A stretch of 6,284 nucleotides of DNA from JACPSX01 sp035288405 [NCBI: bacterium] (GTDB lineage: Bacteria; JACPSX01), in the NCBI GenBank assembly GCA_035288405.1, contig DATEAK010000228.1, positions 1 to 6,284 on the forward strand, given 5' to 3'. The notes under the pieces were generated by a model, which worked only from the letters and a program-made list of their open reading frames with translations, was not told where the DNA came from and searched no databases. The position numbers and the translations under genes are program-made. Numbering within the stretch: the stretch's first letter is position 1; every line of letters starts with the position of its first letter. Below are positions 1 through 5,247 of the stretch, in pieces.

Positions 1-1
1 C

Positions 2-106
2 TTCCTACTTTTGAGGGAGGTGGAGAGTTTTACTCCTCAGGTTCTGGGAGGCGCTGTCCTCACCTTCGGAGGGATTCTCTTGATCTTCGCGGGTCGGGCG
101 TTTTAA
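2..106 (+). CDS. C-terminal end of an EamA/DMT-family permease (partial)
   Basis: The reading frame is open from the window edge to a TAA at 104-106 and gives 34 residues, with the 5' part outside the window. The tail contains a charged loop (LLLREVESFTPQ) followed by a hydrophobic helix rich in Gly, Leu and Ile (VLGGAVLTFGGILLIFAG) and a short basic end. This is the usual ending of EamA/drug-metabolite transporter permeases: a short loop ending in 'xxGxxLIxxGIxLL', the tenth membrane helix, then stop. Members are ten-helix inner-membrane exporters of metabolites or amino acids, and the substrate cannot be told from this piece. The last 47 bases overlap the 3' end of the convergent MFS gene. 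The family call rests on one helix and its loop, so another polytopic membrane protein is possible. Confidence 0.6.
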   Translation, partial: FLLLREVESFTPQVLGGAVLTFGGILLIFAGRAF

Positions 107-1253
107 CGGAGACCAGCAGAAGAACAGACGCCGCTGCGGCGAATCCTGCTCCTGTCAGGAATGCGGTTGTTACTCCCCAGGTACGCCACAGAAATCCGAA
201 AATCAGACTTGCAGGCAAGGCTCCCAGCCCGATAATTCCGTTGTAGTAACCAAAAGCAGTTCCTCTGAGTTGGGCGGGCACGAGGTCGGCGACCCAGGCC
301 TTTTCGGAGGGTTCCGTAAACCCGAAGTAAATGCCGTAGGCAAGAAAGACGACAATGAGCCCCGCGGAAGAACTCGTCAGGGCAAACGCAAAGTAGATCA
401 AGGCATAGAATGCCCAGCCCAAAAGGATGAGAGGGCGTCGTCCCACCCGGTCGGAAAGAGGACCCCCGTAGGAGGTGGAGATCATTTTCACCCCGCTGTG
501 CACTGACCAGAGCACCGCGATCCAGCTTGCGGGAACCCCTGCCTCCGATAGGCGCAGGAGGAGGAACGCGTCTGTGGAATTGCCCAGGGTGAACACGAGG
601 AGTGCCAACAACAAGAACTTGAAGTCCCTGCCGAGCTCGTGCCAGTGACGCCGCAAGTTTAGAGTCTTAGATTCTTTTTCGAAGGCCCTGGGCGGTTCTT
701 GAACGGCCGTGAGGAGCACGACGATGACCACGGCAGCGGGGAGTGCCGCCAGAAGGAAGACGTGACGCAGGCTTACCCCTTCCAACGCGAGCAGCGCTGC
801 GGCCACCAGGGGTCCGATGACAGCGCCGGCGTGATCCATGGCGCGGTGAAACCCGAAGGCCGTTCCCCGTTGGCCCGGATCGGTGACGCCGGCAATCAAC
901 GCATCCCGTGGCGAAGTTCGAAGTCCTTTCCCGATGCGGTCCAGAAAACGCATGACCAGGACAAACGGCCACACCGTCGCCAGGCCAATGAGTGGTCGAG
1001 CCAAGCCCGCCAGACTGTATCCCACCACAAGGAGTGGTTTCCTGCGGCCTGACCGGTCAGTCCAGATTCCGGAGAAGACCTTTAACAAAGAGGCGGTGGA
1101 TTCGGCAATGCCCTCGATTATCCCCAGCGCCAGTGCCCCGACTCCCAACACACTGGAAAGAAAAACGGGCAGTAAGGGGTAGATCATCTCGCTGGAAAAA
1201 TCTGTGAAAAAACTGACGAATCCCAAGGCAATGACGGTCCGGGGAAGGCGCAT
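60..1253 (-). CDS. MFS permease (MJ1317-like group)
   Basis: A 397-residue major facilitator superfamily transporter of normal length with about twelve hydrophobic segments in two halves, in the inner membrane. The hallmark MFS motif A appears in both halves: TDRSGRRKP at residues 65-73 and SDRVGRRP at 267-274. Other conserved blocks are SSEMIYPLLP near the N-terminus, the RFLDRIGKGLRTSPRDALIA stretch at 102-121, QRGTAFGFHRAMD at 128-140 and TEPSEKAWVADL at 313-324, with QLRGTAFG following. From memory this pattern marks the widespread subgroup that domain databases name after Methanocaldococcus MJ1317; its substrate is largely unknown. The ATG at 1253 is chosen because the protein begins directly with the first helix. 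A modest AGGA sits very close to it (CAGGAAAATG on the minus strand). The gene stands alone on the minus strand and meets the EamA-type gene tail-to-tail. No damage is seen. Confidence 0.93.
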   Translation of the reverse strand: MRLPRTVIALGFVSFFTDFSSEMIYPLLPVFLSSVLGVGALALGIIEGIAESTASLLKVFSGIWTDRSGRRKPLLVVGYSLAGLARPLIGLATVWPFVLVMRFLDRIGKGLRTSPRDALIAGVTDPGQRGTAFGFHRAMDHAGAVIGPLVAAALLALEGVSLRHVFLLAALPAAVVIVVLLTAVQEPPRAFEKESKTLNLRRHWHELGRDFKFLLLALLVFTLGNSTDAFLLLRLSEAGVPASWIAVLWSVHSGVKMISTSYGGPLSDRVGRRPLILLGWAFYALIYFAFALTSSSAGLIVVFLAYGIYFGFTEPSEKAWVADLVPAQLRGTAFGYYNGIIGLGALPASLIFGFLWRTWGVTTAFLTGAGFAAAASVLLLVSVKTPDPRRSRESLRR

Positions 1254-1299
1254 TTTCCTGTCTCACGAAAGGTGCGGAAACTCCGCTGGTTTGCGGCCC

Positions 1300-1308
1300 A
1301 GTATATCA
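1300..1308 (-). promoter_or_regulatory. Candidate extended -10 promoter for the MFS gene
   Basis: Read on the minus strand, this site is TGATATACT: a TATACT hexamer with the TGn extension typical of sigma-70 promoters that need little or no -35 element. It lies about 47 bp upstream of the MFS start codon, which leaves room for a leader of about 40 nt. I see no good -35 hexamer at 17 bp. It is the only promoter-like site in the short upstream interval. Confidence 0.42.
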
Positions 1309-1335
1309 TCAACCGCCTTAGCTCTCTTTGTTTAA

Positions 1336-1560
1336 GTGGGATACAAGATGCTGGACGGGATCAATGTCGAAGAGGCATTGTACCTGGCCGATCGGATCGC
1401 CATCATGTCCGCCAAGCCGGGACGGATTCGAGAAGTGATCCGGATAAAAGATCCTCGTCCCCGAGATCGCGGAAGTGCGAGCCTGGTGAGTCTCAAGCGC
1501 ACTGTCCTCGACTTGTTAGGGTTGGAGCCGAAATTCTCGCAATCCATTCCTGCCATCTAA
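1336..1560 (+). pseudogene. C-terminal fragment of an ABC transporter ATPase (SsuB/TauB/NrtD type)
   Basis: A 74-codon frame (GTG at 1336, TAA at 1558-1560) matches only the last quarter of the ATPases of nitrate, sulfonate and taurine ABC importers. Residues 11-31 (VEEALYLADRIAIM, then SAKPGRI) correspond to the segment just after the H-loop ('THDVEEALxLADRVxVMSxxPGRI'), and the KDPRPRDR tail with a final LLGLE is also typical. Walker A, the Q-loop, the LSGGQ signature and Walker B are all absent. A stop codon at 1333-1335 closes the frame upstream. The position normally held by the H-loop His is Ile9. An intact relative has about 250-270 residues, so this is a truncated remnant that cannot hydrolyse ATP. 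No permease or binding-protein gene of such a transporter lies nearby. There is no clear SD before the GTG, so it may not be translated. Confidence 0.75.
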
Positions 1561-1832
1561 ATCTGCAGACGAAGAAACTCTGCGTTCATTTTTCAATTCG
1601 AGAGACTCATTTTGAAGAGGAGCCGATTTTTCTCCTATCTTCTTTCGCCTCGATACGAGTAAATTATAGATTGGTGTGGTTCTCGTTCTCTCCTTTGGGG
1701 CGTATCTCCTCATAATCAGAGCTTTGCAGAGGAAGCGGTGATTACTGCAGTACGGGGACTCCAGTTGACTGTGAGCCGGGGCGCAAGACGGGAACTCGGA
1801 AAGCAAGAACCTGATGGGGCAGGGAGACGGCG
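1561..1832. other. Gap between the ABC fragment and the DUF2938-like gene; no gene seen
   Basis: The first half is AT-richer than its surroundings and all frames read poorly. A possible imperfect hairpin pairs GAAGAGGAG (1614-1622) with CTCCTATCTTC (1632-1642), leaving a two-base bulge and a 9-base loop containing a T run. It is not a convincing terminator. A TATAGA at 1665-1670 could be a -10 element but has no matching -35. The segment may be the decayed remainder of whatever followed the lost ABC transporter genes, but nothing recognisable is left. Confidence 0.4.
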
Positions 1833-2315
1833 GTGGGTGGATGGATAGTTCCCGCTAGCTTGGTGGCCGGGATTTTCGGCACGGTGGGCATGGACCTAGT
1901 GCGGGCTCTCGGCGCTCGGCTAGGCGTGATGACGTGGGGGATTTCCCCTCTCATCGGACGTTGGGTGTTGGCATCTCTCCACAGAGGGATCCGTTGGGGT
2001 GTTCCGATCGAGAAGGAACCGGGCCGGGCGGGAGAGTATCCTGTAGCGATCCTTGGGCATTATTTCTTTGGTGCGCTCTTCGGTTTTGTCTACGTTCTGA
2101 TCATTCCCGCCGCGTACTGGGGTTTGGTGTCGGGTCTTTTGTTTGCTCAAGTCACCTTGCCGCTCATCTGGTTTGTCCTTTACCCGGGCATGGGCTTGGG
2201 ATGGTTTGGATCCAGGCTCGGGGTTGCCCGATCTTTGTTTACCACGATCGCAATCCACATTGTCTACGGTTTGATCCTGGGCGCGTTGATGGGGCAGATC
2301 CCCAAATCTCATTGA
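1833..2315 (+). CDS. Four-helix membrane protein, DUF2938-like
   Basis: A 160-residue integral membrane protein. Predicted helices lie at about residues 5-26, 72-92, 96-117 and 134-154. Recognisable spots are GTVGMD at 16-21 in helix 1, IGRW at 41-44, GHYFFG at 75-80, a Pro-Gly-Met-Gly turn at 118-121 and His142 in the last helix. The order (small-residue helix 1 ending in MD, then GRW, a GH-x3-G helix, a P-x-MG loop and a final helix with His) fits my memory of the DUF2938 family, whose function is unknown. Family members are about 150-170 residues, so it looks complete. GTG 1833 is chosen because an in-frame stop lies at 1812-1814 and AGGGAG at 1821-1826 gives a 6-base SD spacing. It stands between two gene remnants with no evident functional partner. 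The family name is recognition from memory. Confidence 0.72.
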   Translation: MGGWIVPASLVAGIFGTVGMDLVRALGARLGVMTWGISPLIGRWVLASLHRGIRWGVPIEKEPGRAGEYPVAILGHYFFGALFGFVYVLIIPAAYWGLVSGLLFAQVTLPLIWFVLYPGMGLGWFGSRLGVARSLFTTIAIHIVYGLILGALMGQIPKSH

Positions 2316-2343
2316 CTAGAGTCTGACACTACTATGGTATGAT
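2312..2343 (+). promoter_or_regulatory. Candidate promoter for the ADH-remnant/pfkA/aldolase operon
   Basis: An extended -10 element reads TGGTATGAT: TG at 2335-2336, one base, then TATGAT at 2338-2343. A TTGACT at 2312-2317 resembles a -35 but lies 20 bp from TATGAT, which is longer than ideal. With a TG extension the -35 is often dispensable. Transcription would start near 2350, about 25 bp before the GTG of the dehydrogenase remnant. No terminator separates this from pfkA and the aldolase gene, so it could serve all three. Confidence 0.48.
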
Positions 2344-2375
2344 CGAAAAGTTGGGGGCTCCGGAAGGAGAATGGG

Positions 2376-2705
2376 GTGCAGGCGGCCGTCCTCGAATCCA
2401 GGGAACGGGTTCTTTTCAGGAATATCCCCACTCCATCCACGGGAAAAGACGATCTCCTCCTGGAGTTCGGGCGTGAAGTGACCGACTTTCGGGTAGGGGA
2501 GCGTGTAGTCCCGGCCCCGAAGATTCCCTGCGGTACCTGCTATTATTGTCTCGAAGGCTCTAGCGTCTTTTGTGAGAACCGCCGCATAATCTCAGTAGCC
2601 GACTTAATCACAGAGTTGCCCTTGGATTCAATTGATGAGGTTTTCCGGAAAGCCGACAAGAACGAGGGGATGAAGGTGATGATTCTCCCGGACTCCGGAG
2701 GTTGA
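2376..2705 (+). pseudogene. Internally deleted zinc alcohol dehydrogenase (in-frame, zinc lobe kept)
   Basis: A 109-codon frame built from three pieces of a medium-chain (MDR) zinc alcohol dehydrogenase, normally about 340 residues. Residues 1-31 match the N-terminal strands (QAAVLESRERVLFRNIPTP). Residues 32-71 match the end of the catalytic domain (EVTDFRVGERV, then PCGTCYYC and CENRR). Residues 72-106 match the family C-terminus (LITELPLDSIDEVF, GMKVMILP). Lost are the catalytic zinc Cys and His-Glu region between pieces one and two, and the whole Rossmann NAD-binding domain between pieces two and three. It cannot be a dehydrogenase. All four structural-zinc cysteines remain (Cys52, 55, 58, 66; spacing C-x2-C-x2-C-x7-C). 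The frame has no stop or frameshift, and AAGGAGA at 2364-2370 sits 5 bases before GTG 2376. Its TGA (2703-2705) overlaps the pfkA SD. A fossil or a translated leader/mini-protein are both possible. Confidence 0.72.
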
Positions 2706-2716
2706 GGAGCGATCGT

Positions 2717-3688
2717 ATGAAGCGAATCGGAGTTCTCACCAGCGGTGGAGATGCTCCCGGCATGAACGGTGCGATTCGAGCTGTGGTCCGCAGCGGGCTG
2801 GCCCGGGGTCTGGAGGTGTACGGGATCTACCGGGGGTATGCGGGTCTCATCGCAGGAGAGATGTCCCCGTTCGGTGATCGGGATGTGGGAGGGATTATCC
2901 ACCGCGGCGGCACGATCCTCGGCAGTGCACGAAGCCCCGAGTTTGAAACGGAAAAGGGACTTGAAGAAGCCCTGCGGCAGCTCAACCGGAAAGCAGTGGA
3001 AGCTCTGGTGATCATTGGCGGCAACGGCTCACAGGCAGGAGCCTATGCCTTGTGGCAAAAGGGGTACCCTGTCGTAGGGGTGGCCTCTACGATTGACAAT
3101 GACCTCTACGGATCCGACATAACGATCGGAGTGGATACGGCGCTCAACATTGCCCTGGAGGCGATCGATCGCCTCAAGACCACCGCTTCTTCCCATCAGC
3201 GCGCCTTTCTCGTCGAAGTGATGGGACGGAAGTGCGGCTATCTGGCCCTCATGGCGGCGATTGCCGGAGGGGCCGAGGCGGTGCTGATCCCCGAGATCAA
3301 CGTGGATCCCGACACGTTGGCCGTTGAATTGAGGGAAGCCTATGTGCGCGGGAAAGCCCACGCTCTCATCGTTGTTGCCGAGGGGGCCGAGTGTAATGCG
3401 GTCAAACTGGCCCAGTACTTCAAGGAGCATCAAGCTCGCTTAGGGTTTGATCTGCGCGTCACGACCCTGGGGCATGTGCAACGGGGTGGAGCCCCCGGCG
3501 CATTCGATCGACTCCTGTCGACCCGGTTGGGAGCGGGAGCTGTGGAAAGAGTCGTATCCGGCGAGTTTGGAGTTCTAGTGGGTCTCTGCAAAGGTGAGGT
3601 AGATTCCACACCGCTGGATGTGGTAGCCTCCAGGAAGAAAGAACTGGACCTGTCATTGTATGAACTATCCCGGGTTCTGGCCCGGTAA
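2717..3688 (+). CDS. pfkA: 6-phosphofructokinase, PfkA type, with Asn103
   Basis: Cytoplasmic 6-phosphofructokinase: fructose 6-phosphate to fructose 1,6-bisphosphate, the committed step of glycolysis. The 323 residues are normal length. Start ATG 2717 follows GAGGAG (2704-2709) by 7 bases and gives the classical N-terminus MKRIGVLTSGGDAPGMN; a TTG at 2702 in the same frame is less likely. Numbering matches E. coli PfkA to about residue 240. Seen are GSAR with Arg72, TIDND (125-129) with catalytic Asp127, Arg162, MGR (169-171), Glu222, then Arg247, His253 and Arg256 in TTLGHVQRGG (E. coli 243, 249, 252). Gly104 argues for ATP rather than pyrophosphate. Allosteric-site residues Arg21, Arg25, Glu187 and Lys213 are kept, so ADP/PEP control is plausible. 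Oddly, Mg-binding Asp103 is Asn (GGNGS), and position 124 is Ser instead of Gly. The gene is followed 22 bp later by aldolase, the next enzyme of the pathway. Confidence 0.95.
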   Translation: MKRIGVLTSGGDAPGMNGAIRAVVRSGLARGLEVYGIYRGYAGLIAGEMSPFGDRDVGGIIHRGGTILGSARSPEFETEKGLEEALRQLNRKAVEALVIIGGNGSQAGAYALWQKGYPVVGVASTIDNDLYGSDITIGVDTALNIALEAIDRLKTTASSHQRAFLVEVMGRKCGYLALMAAIAGGAEAVLIPEINVDPDTLAVELREAYVRGKAHALIVVAEGAECNAVKLAQYFKEHQARLGFDLRVTTLGHVQRGGAPGAFDRLLSTRLGAGAVERVVSGEFGVLVGLCKGEVDSTPLDVVASRKKELDLSLYELSRVLAR

Positions 3689-3710
3689 CACGGGTTAGAG
3701 GAGGAGAAAA

Positions 3711-4619
3711 ATGAAGGGATCCATATCACGCCCGACGCTTAAAGATCTCGATTTGAGTCCCGGCAAGAGGGTTCGACTGCACCGCCTCTTATACGAACAC
3801 GGCCCGGGCAACGGCACCCTCTTGATTCTTCCCATCGATCAGGGGCTTGAGCATGGGCCCAGGGATTTTTTCCCGAATCCGGACAGCGCCGATCCCGAGT
3901 TCCAGTTCCGTCTGGCCAAAGAGGGGGGCTATTCGGGAATCGCACTCCATTTTGGTCTGGCGCAGAAATATCTGCGGGGATTTGAAGGGGATGTTCCCGT
4001 CATCCTGAAACTGAACGGGAAGACGGAAGTTCCTCCGGACGAGGAAGCTTTCTCGCCGATGACCGGAACGGTCGTTGATGCGGTTCGATTGGGGGCCGAT
4101 GCGGTGGGCTACACGCTTTACGTAGGATCGGCTGCGCAAGACCGAGACATCGTTCAGCTCCGAGATGTGCGCCGCCAAGCCGACCGGTACGGCATGCCTC
4201 TGATTGTCTGGGCTTACCCTCGAGGTCGCGACATCGAGAAGAAAGGGGGAAGAAACGGCCTTTACGCCATTGATTACGCGGCGAGAGTTGCCGCGGAACT
4301 GGGAGCGGATGTAATCAAGTTAAACCTTCCCGAGGCGAATGCTGAAAAGGACAAGAATTCTCCTGCTCCGTATAAGACACTTCAGTGGAGCCATGAAGAG
4401 ATGGTGCGTCAAGTCATTCGATCTGCGGGCAAGTCGCTGGTGATCATCTCAGGCGGAGAAAAGATGGGCGATCAGGAACTCCTGGAAAAAGCACGCGTCT
4501 CCCTGGAATCCGGAGCCACCGGGTTTATCTTCGGTCGCAATCTCTGGCAGCGCCCCTTCCCGGAGGGGATAAAGATCACCCAGCAACTGAAGGCTCTACT
4601 GAAAGAATACGGGGCTTGA
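3711..4619 (+). CDS. fbaB: Class I fructose-bisphosphate aldolase, DhnA/FbaB type
   Basis: Cytoplasmic aldolase that cleaves fructose 1,6-bisphosphate into dihydroxyacetone phosphate and glyceraldehyde 3-phosphate, or runs in reverse in gluconeogenesis. It is a 302-residue TIM barrel of the DeoC/LacD superfamily. Evidence is the PIDQGLEHGP block at 41-50 (Asp43 as catalytic acid/base), Tyr134 in GYTLYVGS, the presumed Schiff-base Lys203 in DVIKLNLPEA, SGGEKMGD at 247-254 and GFIFGRNLWQRP at 271-282 as phosphate-binding loops. Length and order match bacterial FbaB and archaeal-type class I aldolases; no metal site of class II enzymes is seen. ATG 3711 has a strong SD (AGAGGAGGAG, 3697-3706). 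It starts 22 bp after the pfkA stop, so co-transcription is likely. Related transketolase-like aldolases (such as ADH synthase) share the fold, but the pfkA neighbour supports the glycolytic role. Confidence 0.93.
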   Translation: MKGSISRPTLKDLDLSPGKRVRLHRLLYEHGPGNGTLLILPIDQGLEHGPRDFFPNPDSADPEFQFRLAKEGGYSGIALHFGLAQKYLRGFEGDVPVILKLNGKTEVPPDEEAFSPMTGTVVDAVRLGADAVGYTLYVGSAAQDRDIVQLRDVRRQADRYGMPLIVWAYPRGRDIEKKGGRNGLYAIDYAARVAAELGADVIKLNLPEANAEKDKNSPAPYKTLQWSHEEMVRQVIRSAGKSLVIISGGEKMGDQELLEKARVSLESGATGFIFGRNLWQRPFPEGIKITQQLKALLKEYGA

Positions 4620-4622
4620 ACA

Positions 4623-4637
4623 AATTTTGTGAAAATT
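4623..4637. repeat. AT-rich perfect inverted repeat just after the aldolase stop
   Basis: AATTTT-GTG-AAAATT is a perfect 6-bp inverted repeat with a 3-base centre, beginning 4 bp after the aldolase TGA. The stem is all A/T and the loop is short, so as RNA it would be a poor terminator. As DNA it could be a protein-binding palindrome. The composition also allows chance. Confidence 0.45.
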
Positions 4638-4649
4638 CTCTCTTCTTCA

Positions 4650-4678
4650 TTGACGGAGTCGTGTCTGCGAGCCATATT
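4650..4678 (+). promoter_or_regulatory. Candidate sigma-70 promoter before the 95-codon gene
   Basis: TTGACG (4650-4655) matches the -35 consensus at five of six bases. With the ideal 17-bp spacer, CATATT (4673-4678) matches -10 at four of six. Transcription would begin near 4685 and give a leader of about 225 nt before ATG 4912, including the hairpin at 4866-4903. It could drive the 95-codon gene and the GT4 gene apart from the pfkA operon. The match is moderate and there is no independent support. Confidence 0.35.
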
Positions 4679-4865
4679 GATTTAAAAGAAGAGAAGAAGC
4701 AGAGAAGGTTCGAGATGTTTGCCATGCTTGGTGAGTAAGAACGCCAAAGTTGTCCGCTTGATTCGTTGAACCTCAAGGAATTCTTCTCTAGAGGACCCGT
4801 CGCGATCCAACTCAAAGCTCTCCGTGAAATCGGCTAGGGCTGAGGAGTCAACGGATTAGGTCCTT

Positions 4866-4903
4866 CCACCAGGGCCTTTGTGCTGGGGTAAAGCCCCTGG
4901 AGG
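4866..4903 (+). promoter_or_regulatory. Hairpin that pairs with the SD of the 95-codon gene
   Basis: CCAGGGCCTTT (4869-4879) pairs with AAAGCCCCTGG (4890-4900) over eleven positions with one C/C mismatch, around a 10-base loop. Beyond an A/A mismatch, CC at 4866-4867 can pair with GG at 4902-4903. The right arm thus contains the whole GGAGG SD core (4899-4903) of the gene starting at 4912. In RNA this fold would mask the ribosome site, so it may be a translational control element. There is no U-run behind it, which speaks against a terminator. Confidence 0.45.
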
Positions 4904-4911
4904 TAGGTGAT

Positions 4912-5199
4912 ATGGGTCAGTCAGTTTCCCTCGGTTCGTTCTCTGAAGTCCGCAAAGAATTCTATACCCAGTTCCTGGAATTTGCTCGCCACTACCCTGA
5001 AATTAAAGTCTCTCTTTACGTCCCCCGAGACGATCTTTACCTCCTGTCGGAAGAGGGATGGCTCTCCGTTGTCTGTGATTTGCTGGATCTTTGCGAATGC
5101 GATCGGCTCACTTTGATTGGAGCGATACCCAGTCTCCATCTCCTCGCATATCTCCAGGAAATCAAAAAAGGTTGGGGAAATCCGGAAGCATTCCGATAA
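4912..5199 (+). CDS. Unrecognised 95-residue protein, possibly an N-terminal GH57 remnant
   Basis: ATG 4912 follows an excellent SD (GGAGGT, 4899-4904) by 7 bases, and the frame closes with TAA at 5197-5199. The product looks soluble, with no signal peptide or membrane helix. I do not recognise it with certainty. The pattern F-x2-V-x2-E-x-Y followed by FLEFARHYPEIKVSLYV and later LLDLCECDRLTLIGAIPS resembles the first barrel segment of GH57 glycosidases ('GNFxxVxEEAY...FLExLExxPxIKVxLHxSGPLLEWL...GQxELxGG'). However, the His-Gln-Pro start, the conserved SGPLL and the catalytic region are absent, and GH57 enzymes exceed 400 residues. If that resemblance is real, this is a truncated remnant of a starch/glycogen-processing enzyme, which would fit the GT4 gene starting 48 bp downstream. 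Otherwise it is a small hypothetical protein. A 167-codon minus-strand frame overlaps it but reads less like a protein. Confidence 0.5.
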   Translation: MGQSVSLGSFSEVRKEFYTQFLEFARHYPEIKVSLYVPRDDLYLLSEEGWLSVVCDLLDLCECDRLTLIGAIPSLHLLAYLQEIKKGWGNPEAFR

Positions 5200-5247
5200 G
5201 GAATAGGTAGTTGCTGTTCTCAGCAGGGAGAGGTATGGGGTTAAGAA

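Larger units (their letters stand above)
4620..4911 (+). other. Gap after the aldolase gene: palindrome, broken reading frame, no clear gene
   Basis: This interval of about 290 bp is AT-richer at its left end. One forward frame, beginning at a TTG that overlaps the aldolase stop (4616), runs 40 codons to a TAA at 4736-4738. It then continues without another stop to a TAG at 4835-4837. The translation is protein-like (GVVSASHIDLKEEKKQRRFE, then LKEFFSRGPVAIQLKALREI), but I cannot assign a family and no good SD precedes it. It could be a decayed gene with one nonsense mutation or chance. No terminator with a GC stem and U-run follows the aldolase gene. A purine-rich run near 4685-4708 roughly mirrors a pyrimidine run near 4638-4648. 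Confidence 0.3.

Noticed and set aside
1614-1642. Imperfect hairpin in the 1561-1832 gap as a terminator
   Set aside because: The stem has a two-base bulge, the T run is in the loop rather than after the stem, and no active gene is clearly being terminated.
1665-1670. TATAGA as a promoter for the DUF2938-like gene
   Set aside because: No acceptable -35 at 16-18 bp and no TG extension; it is 160 bp from the start codon in AT-rich sequence where such matches are expected by chance.
1272-1715. Plus-strand frame of 147 codons across the ABC fragment
   Set aside because: The overlapping frame at 1336-1560 carries clear ABC ATPase similarity, while this one is rich in Arg, Ser and Cys with no motif.
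1516-1806. Minus-strand frame of 96 codons in the gap before the DUF2938-like gene
   Set aside because: It has no recognisable motif or family resemblance, it overlaps the ABC fragment, and its composition is unlike that of the real genes.
3670-3685. CCGGG/CCCGG hairpin at the end of pfkA as a terminator
   Set aside because: The stem is only 5 bp, lies inside the last codons, and is followed by an SD rather than a U-run; the aldolase gene follows directly.
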